The position numbers and the translations under genes were made by a program. 18,915 bases of DNA. Origin: an uncultured Oceanospirillales bacterium (GTDB taxonomy: Bacteria; Pseudomonadota; Gammaproteobacteria; Pseudomonadales; Litorivicinaceae). The notes beneath the pieces are model-generated. The model was not told where the DNA came from. It did not search any database and saw only the letters and a list, made by a program, of their open reading frames with translations. Where the stretch lies: positions 1 to 18,915 of the forward strand of contig CAJXTO010000011.1 of assembly GCA_913061245.1 (NCBI GenBank), in the 5' to 3' direction. This document shows, piece after piece, positions 1 to 7,091 of this stretch. The number at the start of each line of letters is the position of its first letter. The first letter of the stretch is position 1.

Positions 1-479
1 TTGTCGCCGGCAACAAGCTCTCGCACTTGGCTTCTCAGGGCATGGATCGAAAGCCCAGAACTGTCGATTTTATAGGTCGCGATATTCTGAATAGGTTCTA
101 AACGTTCGCTTTCTCGCTTCAGCGCATCTGATAGATGTGTCCTCTCAATGCCTGTCGAGAGGGGGTGAAGGCGTCTTGTTTCGCTAAAACGTCGCGCCAG
201 GGATTCATCGAGAGCGTCAATAAAGACAACATCAAGCCGACTGACATGCTCTTTGAGTGACTTTACAAGCGCTGGCACATCGGCGGGATGGCCAAGTGTC
301 CGAATATCGATGGATACCGCAAGATTACGACCCGGTGAGACGGTGGACAGGGTAGTGACGGTTTCTTTGAGAAGCGCTACGGGAAGGTTATCGATGCAAT
401 AAAAATCAAGATCTTCCAGGGCGCCAAGAGCTGAGGATTTTCCCGCTCCTGATCGACCCGAAACGATCAGCAAATGCAT
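1..479 (-). CDS. rapZ: RapZ, RNase adapter / P-loop nucleotide-binding protein (partial, N-terminal part)
   Basis: This is the first 159 codons of a gene that runs off the left edge; the family is usually about 285 residues. The start MHLLIVSGRSGAGKSSAL carries a Walker A motif (GRSGAGKS, residues 8-15). It is followed by CIDNLP and a VVFIDALDESLARRFSETRR segment typical of RapZ (old name YvcJ/YhbJ). In E. coli RapZ senses glucosamine-6-phosphate and delivers the small RNA GlmZ to RNase E, so it controls GlmS and the precursor supply for LPS and peptidoglycan. The C-terminal RNA-binding half lies outside the window, so that function is inferred from family and location. Its ATG shares one base with the ptsN stop (TAATG), which suggests coupled translation. 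In Pseudomonas and E. coli an NPr gene (ptsO/npr) follows; here that would be off the edge. Confidence 0.93.
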   Translation of the reverse strand, partial: MHLLIVSGRSGAGKSSALGALEDLDFYCIDNLPVALLKETVTTLSTVSPGRNLAVSIDIRTLGHPADVPALVKSLKEHVSRLDVVFIDALDESLARRFSETRRLHPLSTGIERTHLSDALKRESERLEPIQNIATYKIDSSGLSIHALRSQVRELVAGD

Positions 480-949
480 TAGGCTGCCGCCGTCTTAAAC
501 GCCTTAGAGGCGATATCAAACAGCTCGCTCGCATCAGTTGCCATTTGTAAATCATGACGGAACTGATCGTTAGAAAAGCAATCAGCGAGTTGTGCCAATA
601 GATTCAGATGTACTTGATTGGTCGATTCAGGAACCAATAACACAAACATGAGTTCAACGGCTTGGCCATCGATCGAGTCAAAATCGACACCTTGATTCAG
701 TTGAATGAGATAACCACGGGTCTCTTCATCACTGAGCGACGCCATTCGACAGTGTGGGATAGCAACTCCATAGCCAATACCCGTTGAGCCGAGACGCTCG
801 CGGTCAATCAGCCCTTGGTAGATATCCTCGGAATCCATTTGGCTCTCTTCAGCAATGAATTCAGCTGTGAGTTCAAGTACTCGTTTTTTGCTCGAGCCTT
901 CAAGACTTGAGACGACGCGTTCTGGGGTAATGATGTCAGAAAGTTGCAT
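479..949 (-). CDS. ptsN: PtsN, nitrogen-regulatory PTS EIIA protein (EIIA-Ntr)
   Basis: The protein has 156 residues, the normal length for a single PTS EIIA type-2 domain. The phosphorylation site is visible as GIGYGVAIPHCRM, with the active histidine at His66 (equivalent to His73 in E. coli). EIIA-Ntr takes phosphate from NPr in the PTS-Ntr relay. It regulates rather than transports: known targets in relatives include the potassium transporter TrkA, the KdpD kinase, and (p)ppGpp metabolism. Its place downstream of rpoN and hpf and directly upstream of rapZ is the classical arrangement. The start MQLSDIITPERVV aligns with family N-termini. It is separated from hpf by a 66-bp gap that contains a terminator-like hairpin, so some of its expression may depend on readthrough or on an internal promoter I cannot identify. 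Confidence 0.95.
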   Translation of the reverse strand: MQLSDIITPERVVSSLEGSSKKRVLELTAEFIAEESQMDSEDIYQGLIDRERLGSTGIGYGVAIPHCRMASLSDEETRGYLIQLNQGVDFDSIDGQAVELMFVLLVPESTNQVHLNLLAQLADCFSNDQFRHDLQMATDASELFDIASKAFKTAAA

Positions 950-972
950 GCATTCGCTATCTTGTAGTGATT

Positions 973-996
973 AAAAGGGCGACCTCATGTCGCCCT
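973..996 (-). terminator. Intrinsic terminator-like hairpin between hpf and ptsN
   Basis: Read on the minus strand, the sequence is AGGGCGAC, a 5-nt ATGAG loop, GTCGCCCT, then TTT and AA. This is a perfect 8-bp GC-rich stem followed by a short U tract of about four including the last stem pair. It lies just after the hpf stop and before ptsN, so it is oriented to stop or attenuate transcription leaving hpf. The U tract is short, so partial termination is more likely than full termination. Confidence 0.6.
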
Positions 997-1015
997 GCAC
1001 AATTGTATGATGCTT

Positions 1016-1315
1016 TTAGTGTCCGTGCATCCGGCTGATAGCTTTTTCCCGATGTTTTACCAATTGGCGATCGAGTTTATCGGCCATCGCGTCAATTGCA
1101 GCATACATATCATCGTGCTCTGCTGATGCATGCACATCTGCACCGGCAACATGAACGTTGCCTTCTGCTTTTTGACGACTTTTTTCAACAGTGAGTGTGA
1201 TTTCCACTTTGGTAATGTGTTCAGCGTGACGTTCGATTCGGTCAAGTTTTTCAGTGACATAAGATTTCAATGCATCTGTGACGTCGAGTTGATGACCGCT
1301 AATGCTGATTTGCAT
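1016..1315 (-). CDS. hpf: HPF, short-form ribosome hibernation promoting factor
   Basis: I place the start at MQISISGHQLDVTDAL (99 residues). It matches the family N-terminus and sits 6 nt behind a strong AAGGAGA ribosome-binding site. The frame is open 17 codons further up to another ATG, but that extension is lysine-rich, not conserved in the family as I know it, and has no good ribosome site. The fold is the S30AE/YfiA domain (S-x-H-x(5)-DALKSYVTEKLDRIERH). At this length it is a short HPF like that of E. coli, which acts with RMF to form 100S ribosome dimers in stationary phase; long HPFs of about 190 residues dimerise ribosomes alone. It lies directly after rpoN, as in many gammaproteobacteria, where it was once called a sigma-54 modulation protein because of this location. 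Confidence 0.94.
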   Translation of the reverse strand: MQISISGHQLDVTDALKSYVTEKLDRIERHAEHITKVEITLTVEKSRQKAEGNVHVAGADVHASAEHDDMYAAIDAMADKLDRQLVKHREKAISRMHGH

Positions 1316-1320
1316 ACCTT

Positions 1321-1327
1321 TCTCCTT
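1321..1327 (-). promoter_or_regulatory. Ribosome-binding site fixing the hpf start
   Basis: The minus strand reads AAGGAGA, then AAGGT, then ATG at 1315. The core AGGAG is 6 nt from the ATG, which is good spacing. This supports the 99-residue HPF over the longer in-frame reading that begins at 1366. Confidence 0.8.
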
Positions 1328-1340
1328 TTTCTTGTGCTTT

Positions 1341-1393
1341 GAGGCATACCCTAGCCTCATCTCCACTATGCGCTTTTTCGTCTCTGACGAAAA
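1341..1393 (-). promoter_or_regulatory. rpoN-hpf intergenic leader with two inverted repeats
   Basis: The 80 bp between the rpoN stop and the hpf start hold two dyads. The first, at 1375-1393, is a perfect 8-bp inverted repeat (TTTTCGTC, 3-nt loop, GACGAAAA) starting 2 nt after the rpoN stop codon. The second, at 1341-1358, is GAGGC with an 8-nt loop and GCCTC. Neither is followed by a T run in the direction of transcription, so they are not standard terminators. They could be RNA processing or stability elements, or a protein-binding site near an hpf promoter. I see no clear sigma-70 or sigma-54 promoter here. Confidence 0.4.
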
Positions 1394-1395
1394 CC

Positions 1396-2823
1396 CTAAA
1401 ACACCTGTTTTCTTTCGCTAGAACCGCCGATTCCGAGCATTTCACGGTACTTTGCAACGGTACGTCGAGCCACTTTAAAACCACGTTCTGATAGGAGTTC
1501 GCTTAACTTATTATCAGACAATGGTTTCTTCGGATTTTCCTCGCCAATCAGCTCTTTAATGTGTTCTTTGATGGCCGTTGATGATGCTTCTCCTCCACCG
1601 TCAGTGCCGACATGGCTTGAGAAGAAGTATTTCAATTCCAATGTCCCGCGTGGGGTGTGCATGTACTTTTGCGTGGTGACTCGGGAGATCGTCGATTCAT
1701 GCATTTCGACGCGTTCTGCGATATCTGCGAGAACCATCGGTTTCATCGCAACAGGTCCCTTTTCAAAGAACTCGATTTGCTCTTCAACGATGCATGTACC
1801 CACCTTGAGCAAGGTTTCAGCACGTGATTTTAAACTTTTGACAAACCAACGCGCTTCCTGCAGTTGGTTTTTTAAGTAGTCATTGGTTTCGCTTTTATCG
1901 CCCGCTTTAATGTAGTTTTGATACGTTTGATTGATACCAACACGCGGCAATGCATCGGGATTCAGTTCGACAATCCAGCCGTCTTCATTGCGGCGAACAA
2001 TGAGGTCAGGAGTCACGTATTCAGGTTCGTTGCTCCCAATATGGCTTCCTGGTTTGGGGTCGAGTGAACGAATCAATTCGAGTGCTAAATCGAGCTCTTC
2101 ATCTGAACATTTTAAGGCGCGCTTTAATCCAGTCCGATCCTTCTTCGTCAGAAGGTCCAGATGATTTTGCACGAGTGCGAGCGGCAGTGTGACATCGCCG
2201 CCGAGCAAACCGAGTGCTGCCAGTTGGATGGCGAGCGATTCTGCTATTCCGCGAGCACCCACTCCAACGGGGTCCAGTCGTTGGATCTGGTGGAGAACGC
2301 ATTCAACTTCATCAAGCTCAAGATCTTCTAGTTCCTCACCCAATGCGTCTGTGATTTCCTGAAGATCTGCATCCAAGAAGCCGTCGCTATCAATCGAGTC
2401 AATCAAGACGCGCGCGATGAGCATGTCGCGCTGGGTCAGTGGCATCAAGTTCAATTGCCAGAGCAAATGATCCGATAGCGTAAGTGCCTCAGATGTCCGA
2501 CTTTCGAAACTATCGTATTCATCGTCAGATGCTGTTCGCGTCATCGGTCGATTGAGATCGAAGTGGTTGGTGTCCGACCAGTCGGTTTCAACGGCGACCT
2601 CAACTGACTCAATTGGGGTATCTTGCTCTCGCACATCATTGTCAGACGGCTCGGCGTATTGTTCGATCTCATCTTCGCGTTCAAGCAGAGGGTTCTCTTC
2701 TAACGCGCGTGAGATTTCTTGTTGAAGATCGAGCGTCGACATTTGCAGCAGTTTGATGGCCTGCTGCAACTGTGGCGTCATGGTCAGGCTTTGCCCGATT
2801 TTGAGCTGGAGTGCCTGTTTCAT
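1396..2823 (-). CDS. rpoN: RpoN, RNA polymerase sigma-54 factor
   Basis: The protein has 475 residues, typical for RpoN. Region I at the N-terminus is glutamine- and leucine-rich (MKQALQLKIGQSLTMTPQLQ), the part that contacts enhancer-binding ATPases. An acidic region II (about residues 48-110) leads to the core-binding and helix-turn-helix domains. The RpoN box, ARRTVAKYRE, lies at residues 452-461 and reads the -24 promoter element. Sigma-54 needs AAA+ activators and directs nitrogen, motility and other regulons. The start codon overlaps the lptB stop by 4 nt (ATGA), so its translation is probably coupled to LPS-export genes. All expected regions are present and no frame break is seen. Confidence 0.98.
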   Translation of the reverse strand: MKQALQLKIGQSLTMTPQLQQAIKLLQMSTLDLQQEISRALEENPLLEREDEIEQYAEPSDNDVREQDTPIESVEVAVETDWSDTNHFDLNRPMTRTASDDEYDSFESRTSEALTLSDHLLWQLNLMPLTQRDMLIARVLIDSIDSDGFLDADLQEITDALGEELEDLELDEVECVLHQIQRLDPVGVGARGIAESLAIQLAALGLLGGDVTLPLALVQNHLDLLTKKDRTGLKRALKCSDEELDLALELIRSLDPKPGSHIGSNEPEYVTPDLIVRRNEDGWIVELNPDALPRVGINQTYQNYIKAGDKSETNDYLKNQLQEARWFVKSLKSRAETLLKVGTCIVEEQIEFFEKGPVAMKPMVLADIAERVEMHESTISRVTTQKYMHTPRGTLELKYFFSSHVGTDGGGEASSTAIKEHIKELIGEENPKKPLSDNKLSELLSERGFKVARRTVAKYREMLGIGGSSERKQVF

Positions 2824-3557
2824 TCTGGAAGCGTCATTGTAAATTGTTCGCCGAGATACACTTGGCGAACATCTTTGTTAACCAGAAGGCTTGCCGGCGG
2901 CCCCTCGGCAAGAACGCGTCCTGCATTAACGATATACCCGCGATGGCAGATACCAAGCGTTTCTCGCACGTTGTGATCTGTAATCAAGACGCCAATGCCG
3001 CGATCAGCCAAGTGTTTGATGATGTCTTGAATATCAGCCACTGAGATTGGATCGACCCCCGCGAACGGTTCATCGAGCAACATAAATTTGGGGTTGGAGC
3101 AGAGTGCCCGCGCAATTTCGACGCGTCGACGCTCACCACCCGATAGTGCCATCCCCTTGGTTGCAGACAAGTGCCCAAGGTGGAACTCATCCAGAAGTCG
3201 TTCGCGTTCGCGTTGGCGATCATTTTTGGTGAGGTCAGAGCGCAACTCGAGAATTGCCATCAAGTTATCAGATACAGTCAGTTTCCTGAAAACCGACGCT
3301 TCTTGAGGGAGATATCCTAATCCTGCCTTTGCTCGCCCATGCATAGGTGTACGGGTAATGTCTTTATCGCCGATCAGAATTTGGCCTGCGTCTTGTGTGA
3401 CCAGACCAACGATCATGTAAAAGCTCGTCGTTTTTCCTGCGCCATTTGGGCCAAGTAGTCCAACGATCTCACCTGGACTCACTGCCATCGACAGGTCAGA
3501 GACAACCTCACGTCCCTTGTATGCCTTCTTTAAATGTCGGGCGATTAAGTCTGTCAT
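2820..3557 (-). CDS. lptB: LptB, ATPase of the LPS export ABC transporter LptB2FG(C)
   Basis: This is a 245-residue ABC ATPase with all core motifs: Walker A GPNGAGKT (residues 36-43), Q-loop glutamine Q85, signature LSGGE (138-142), Walker B FMLLDE (158-163) and switch histidine H195. The motif FAGVDPISVADIQ after Walker B is characteristic of LptB and separates it from other ABC ATPases. LptB hydrolyses ATP at the cytoplasmic face to drive extraction of LPS from the inner membrane by LptFG, which are encoded elsewhere. The start overlaps the lptA stop by 4 nt, and the stop overlaps the rpoN start by 4 nt. The order lptC-lptA-lptB-rpoN is widely conserved. Confidence 0.98.
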   Translation of the reverse strand: MTDLIARHLKKAYKGREVVSDLSMAVSPGEIVGLLGPNGAGKTTSFYMIVGLVTQDAGQILIGDKDITRTPMHGRAKAGLGYLPQEASVFRKLTVSDNLMAILELRSDLTKNDRQRERERLLDEFHLGHLSATKGMALSGGERRRVEIARALCSNPKFMLLDEPFAGVDPISVADIQDIIKHLADRGIGVLITDHNVRETLGICHRGYIVNAGRVLAEGPPASLLVNKDVRQVYLGEQFTMTLPE

Positions 3558-4042
3558 TTTTTCTTCGGTTGCATCGTCATATTGACCCGTTTTGAGCGGT
3601 TGCCTGACGCGGTCACTTCACCGGTATTCAAGTCATAAGTGATCTCGGGCCCAGAAAACTCAGATTCTTCCGATGTAATCATTGCGTTACCTGTTAAAAC
3701 AACGCGATCACTGTCGTAGGAGTAATAGATGGTTGAGGCGCGGCCTTTAACAGGCTCTTTGTCTGTTTTGCGACGGAGATTTTCAAAGCGAGCCGGCTGC
3801 CCTTTGGACACAAAGGTTTCCACTTCACCCGCTTCGTTGGTTTTCAGATTGACCACGTCTCCTTCGAGTTTCAACGTGCCTTGGGTAACAACAACTGCAC
3901 CTGAGTACTCCGCTTGGCTTTGCTTTTCGTTAATCACTGCGTTGTCTGCAGTGATCTCGATCGGCTGATCGCGATCTTCAGGTAATGCAAAAGCGAATGG
4001 TGTGATGAGCCAAATTACTGCGATGAAGTAGCGCTTCGCCAT
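3554..4042 (-). CDS. lptA: LptA, periplasmic LPS transport bridge protein
   Basis: The protein has 162 residues. An N-terminal signal peptide (MAKRYFIAVIWLITPFAFA) is probably cut near residue 19. It is followed by an OstA-like beta-jellyroll that starts PIEITADNAVINEKQSQAEY, with the repeated G-x-V-V-V-x-x-G-T/x-L pattern of LptA. LptA oligomers bridge LptC at the inner membrane to LptD at the outer membrane and carry LPS across the periplasm. The tail is basic (MQPKKK). The start lies 28 nt inside the lptC gene and has a GAGGA ribosome site 4-5 nt upstream, so it can start by itself but is likely coupled. LptD and LptE are not in the window. Confidence 0.94.
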   Translation of the reverse strand: MAKRYFIAVIWLITPFAFALPEDRDQPIEITADNAVINEKQSQAEYSGAVVVTQGTLKLEGDVVNLKTNEAGEVETFVSKGQPARFENLRRKTDKEPVKGRASTIYYSYDSDRVVLTGNAMITSEESEFSGPEITYDLNTGEVTASGNRSKRVNMTMQPKKK

Positions 4043-4587
4043 TGCGTCCTCACTTTATCTCCGAGGGTATATTCATTGGTGTTCAAGTTCATAACTAATT
4101 CGTCACCGACGCTTTCAGATCCACCTTGTACAAGTGTCGTAGTGGTCTTCGATGTCACTAGATCCGTGGTTTGATCCCAGTGCAACGTTTCACCGCTTAA
4201 TTGCCATGGATCTTTACCATCTTCGAGTCGGTTTGCGATCACGTTATCTGTCAGGTGCAGGCGATTGCGATCGGCGGTTAATTCTCCATGATCACCTTCG
4301 ATGTACCAGGTCGCGGGTGGACGCTCGAGCCAGAGCTTTGGATCCACGAGTTCTGCATTGGCACGATTTCCAAAATCCAGCAGGCTCGTTGCGACCAACG
4401 TGGTTTCAAGTTGGCCGTTTTGATCAAATTGACGCTGGTAAACGCCTTCCATGAAGGCGTCAGGACGTTGATCGGCAATCTCTTTCAATACCGGATCAAG
4501 GGTTGTTTTTGTTGTTGGTTCGGATAAACCAAAGATCAGTGCAATAGCACCGACTGCGATCACCATCAGGCGACTCCAGCCGTTCAC
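4015..4587 (-). CDS. lptC: LptC, inner-membrane anchored LPS export protein
   Basis: The protein has 190 residues with one N-terminal membrane segment (about residues 7-22, MVIAVGAIALIFGL). The rest is a periplasmic beta-jellyroll with the pattern GQLETTLVATSLLDFGN and the closing LNTNEYTLGDKVRT, typical of LptC (YrbK). LptC receives LPS from LptB2FG and hands it to LptA. Sequence conservation in this family is low, so the call rests on length, topology and its place between kdsC and lptA. The gene overlaps lptA by 28 nt at its 3' end and kdsC by 4 nt at its 5' end. Confidence 0.93.
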   Translation of the reverse strand: MNGWSRLMVIAVGAIALIFGLSEPTTKTTLDPVLKEIADQRPDAFMEGVYQRQFDQNGQLETTLVATSLLDFGNRANAELVDPKLWLERPPATWYIEGDHGELTADRNRLHLTDNVIANRLEDGKDPWQLSGETLHWDQTTDLVTSKTTTTLVQGGSESVGDELVMNLNTNEYTLGDKVRTQWRSATSSQ

Positions 4588-5096
4588 ACGGTGTCTCCAC
4601 GGAACAATGCGAGCGCATCAAACCCTTGCGCTTCGAGTAGGAATTCGCAGAGCTCTCGGACGGCACCCTGGCCACCTGATTTCAAGGTGACGAAAGAGGC
4701 GGCTTCTTGCACTTGGGACGGTGCGTTCGGAACGCTCGCAAAAAAGCCTGCAATATCGAGCGCCGTGAGATCTGGAAAGTCATCTCCCATATACCCCACA
4801 TCTTTCTTCTCAAGTGCAAGCTCGTTCATCAGATTCTGAAGTGCTTGGCCTTTATCTTCTCGCCCCTGGATGACGAAATCTACGCCAAGTTCGGAAAAAC
4901 GCCGTTCAACCATTGGTGACTGTCGGCCAGTAATGATCGCCGTTTGAATGCCTGCTTTTTGTAATAACTTGAGTCCAAGGCCATCAAGGATATTGAACGC
5001 TTTCAGTGCGTCTCCATCGATGCCGTAATACAGAGTGCCATCAGTAAACACACCATCAACATCAAATGCCATCAGTCGAACAGTTTGTGCGCTCAT
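4584..5096 (-). CDS. kdsC: KdsC, 3-deoxy-D-manno-octulosonate 8-phosphate phosphatase
   Basis: The protein has 170 residues and is a small HAD-superfamily phosphatase without a cap domain. Motif I is FDVDGVFTDG, with nucleophile Asp12 and acid/base Asp14. Motif II is AIITGRQS, and motif IV is MGDDFPDL. It removes phosphate from Kdo-8-phosphate to give Kdo for the LPS inner core, and acts as a tetramer in relatives. It follows kdsD with a 4-nt overlap, so two Kdo pathway enzymes are made together with the LPS export genes. KdsA and KdsB are not in the window. The length and motifs are normal. Confidence 0.96.
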   Translation of the reverse strand: MSAQTVRLMAFDVDGVFTDGTLYYGIDGDALKAFNILDGLGLKLLQKAGIQTAIITGRQSPMVERRFSELGVDFVIQGREDKGQALQNLMNELALEKKDVGYMGDDFPDLTALDIAGFFASVPNAPSQVQEAASFVTLKSGGQGAVRELCEFLLEAQGFDALALFRGDTV

Positions 5097-6052
5097 ACAA
5101 CACCTGCTTGCAGAAGGTCATGCATATTCAGCACGCCAACAGGAAGATCATTGTGAACAACGACCACTGCATTGATCCGCTTTTCTTGCATGACGCGCAC
5201 CGCCATTGCGGCCAGAGCGCCTTGCTCTATGGTGGTACCACCTTGGGTCATGATGTCACGTATCTGGCGATCCCTGAGATCGTGTCCGGCTTCGATGGCA
5301 CGACGTAAGTCACCGTCGGAGAATACGCCGATGAGGCGACCATCATGATCTAAAACAGTCGTAAAACCGAGGCGTTTCGCAGTCATTTCCAAAAGTGCCT
5401 CGGACAAGGTTGCACTGTCAGAAACGGATGGGAGTGCATCTCCGGTATGCATGATGTCGTCGACTTTCAGAAGGAGTTTGCGACCCAGTGCGCCACCTGG
5501 ATGGCTGAATGCAAAATCTTCGTGTGAAAAGCCTTTCGCTTCGAGCAGCGCGATGGCGAGAGCGTCTCCCATGACAAGTGCTGCTGTGGTGCTTGATGTT
5601 GGCGCTAGATTCAATGGGCATGCTTCTTCAGATACAGACACCGACAGGTGCGCATCAGACGCACGACCAAGAGTCGAATTCGCATCGCCGGTCATACTGA
5701 TTAATGGTGTACCAAGTCTTTGGATGAGCGGAAGAAGTAGAACAATCTCTGCAGAGGTCCCGCTGTTGGATAGTGCGAGCACCACATCTTTGGATGTCAG
5801 CATGCCGAGATCGCCGTGTGACGCTTCTGCGGGGTGCATGAAAAATGATGGGGTGCCAGTCGATGCGAGTGTCGCAGCTATTTTGCTGCCGATATGTCCC
5901 GATTTCCCCATTCCCGTTACAACAATTCGGCCTTCACAGTGAAGACACAGGTCACAGGCTTTGTTGAAGTCATCGCTCAATTGCCCTGTTAACTGGGCAA
6001 TTGCTTCGGCTTCAAGTTGGATGGTTCGTTTCGCTGACTCGATAAAACTCAT
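5093..6052 (-). CDS. kdsD: KdsD, D-arabinose 5-phosphate isomerase
   Basis: I place the start at MSFIESAKRTIQLEAEAI (319 residues; the E. coli enzyme has 328). It contains an SIS sugar-isomerase domain with VVTGMGKSGHIGSKIA (around residues 44-59) and HPAEASHGDLGML (73-85). Two CBS domains follow in the C-terminal third. It converts ribulose 5-phosphate to arabinose 5-phosphate, the first committed precursor of Kdo. The start shares one base with the yrbG stop (TAATG). The frame stays open upstream to 6196, but that extension lies wholly inside yrbG and looks unlike the family, so I rejected it. Confidence 0.96.
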   Translation of the reverse strand: MSFIESAKRTIQLEAEAIAQLTGQLSDDFNKACDLCLHCEGRIVVTGMGKSGHIGSKIAATLASTGTPSFFMHPAEASHGDLGMLTSKDVVLALSNSGTSAEIVLLLPLIQRLGTPLISMTGDANSTLGRASDAHLSVSVSEEACPLNLAPTSSTTAALVMGDALAIALLEAKGFSHEDFAFSHPGGALGRKLLLKVDDIMHTGDALPSVSDSATLSEALLEMTAKRLGFTTVLDHDGRLIGVFSDGDLRRAIEAGHDLRDRQIRDIMTQGGTTIEQGALAAMAVRVMQEKRINAVVVVHNDLPVGVLNMHDLLQAGVV

Positions 6053-6993
6053 TAATTCGGCACGATCGTTGCAGATATGTGCCAAAGATAGCTTACGTAC
6101 AAGAGAATCAAAAGGATTCCGTACGATCGTTTGAGTGTTCCATGAGCTCCGAAGCGGGCGAGAAGCCATAAAAGGACGGTGAGACCGAGTGTCCATGGAA
6201 GATCTCGGGTAAATACGTCTTCTTCAATTGCGAATGGCGAAATAATTGCTGCGATGCCAATAACGCCCAAGAAATTAAAGAAGTTCGAACCAATCACGGT
6301 GCCGAGAGCCATGTCTGTTTTATTCTTCAAGGCAGAGGCCATCGATGCCGCTAACTCAGGGAGTGATGTGCCGATTGCTACGATCGTCAGGCCAATAATG
6401 AGTTCAGAGACACCGAAATAACGCGCAACCTCGGTCGCTCCCCAGACGAGCGCTTTGGAACTACCGAGTAATACCAAGAGGCCACCTAATGTGAGGATTA
6501 GAGCTGCTGGCAAGGACAGATCAGGGATTTCAGTCTCATCAGCGACCTGCGATTCATCTTTCATGAGTTGGTAAAGCACCACCGGGAGTGCTGCGAGCAG
6601 TGCGAGACCAGCCCACAGGTCATACACCCCTCGATAGGCCAGCGCATAGACGCATAGACAGACAAAAATAAGTAGTGGTAACTCGCGTCTAACTAAAGGA
6701 CGCGGCACCAATAATGGAAAGACGCAGGCAGTGGCACCAAGAACTAATGCGATGTTGGTGATGTTTGAACCAAGCGCGTTACCCAACGCGAGCCCTGGAC
6801 TGCCTTCATAGGCGGCGACTGCTGAAACCAGAAGCTCTGGGGCCGACGTGCCAATTGAGACGATCGTGAGTCCAATCAAGAAGTGACTCATGCCGAGGCG
6901 AGAAGCAAGACTTGCCGCGCCTTCGACAAATTTATCTGCGCTAATAACGGTCAGTGCGATGCCTAAAATAATGGCAACGGTGGCCCAAACCAT
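6052..6993 (-). CDS. yrbG: YrbG-like inner-membrane Na+/Ca2+ antiporter (CaCA family)
   Basis: The protein has 313 residues, is very hydrophobic, and is built from two homologous halves. The ion-binding repeats are IGTSAPELLVS...GNALGSNITNIALVLG in the first half and IGTSLPELAASMAS...GTVIGSNFFNFLGVIG in the second, which is the CaCA signature. About ten membrane helices are expected. Family members exchange cations such as calcium and sodium, but the physiological substrate of YrbG is not settled. The start at 6993 has an AGGAG ribosome site 7 nt upstream. It is the first gene of the minus-strand cluster and faces mlaF across 98 bp, as in E. coli. Pseudomonas lacks yrbG at this place, as I recall. 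Confidence 0.93.
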   Translation of the reverse strand: MVWATVAIILGIALTVISADKFVEGAASLASRLGMSHFLIGLTIVSIGTSAPELLVSAVAAYEGSPGLALGNALGSNITNIALVLGATACVFPLLVPRPLVRRELPLLIFVCLCVYALAYRGVYDLWAGLALLAALPVVLYQLMKDESQVADETEIPDLSLPAALILTLGGLLVLLGSSKALVWGATEVARYFGVSELIIGLTIVAIGTSLPELAASMASALKNKTDMALGTVIGSNFFNFLGVIGIAAIISPFAIEEDVFTRDLPWTLGLTVLLWLLARFGAHGTLKRSYGILLILLYVSYLWHISATIVPN

Positions 6994-7091
6994 AGAATGA
7001 CTCCTGAACGTGATGCGACATTAAACATGTTGTGGCTAAGCTCTGCTACACTCAGCGCCAGATTATTTAAACGAAGTGAATCCAATCGATC
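6994..7091. promoter_or_regulatory. Divergent regulatory region between yrbG-kdsD-lpt and the mla operon
   Basis: These 98 bp must hold the main promoters for both large clusters unless they lie in coding sequence. On the plus strand an extended -10 (TGCTACACT, 7045-7052) is a possible mlaF promoter. Its -35 is weak (TTAAAC at 7021-7026, 20 bp away). On the minus strand a TTTAAT-like -10 is the best of several weak candidates. No clear operator or long dyad is visible. The region is real; the exact promoter positions are low confidence. Confidence 0.4.

Noticed and set aside
1316..1366. 17-codon N-terminal extension of hpf
   Set aside because: The strong AAGGAGA site and the family N-terminus (MQISISGHQ) both fix the start at 1315.
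1375..1393. The 8-bp dyad after rpoN as an intrinsic terminator
   Set aside because: The stem is AT-rich and not followed by T residues in the direction of transcription, so it is kept only as an unexplained dyad.
5451..5942. Long antisense open frame of 163 codons inside kdsD
   Set aside because: It is a shadow of kdsD with no recognisable domain and no ribosome site; the same holds for other long frames opposite murA, lptC and mlaE.
6053..6196. N-terminal extension of kdsD to an upstream ATG at 6196
   Set aside because: It lies entirely inside yrbG in another frame, is unlike the KdsD family, and the start at 6052 gives the usual length and a TAATG junction.
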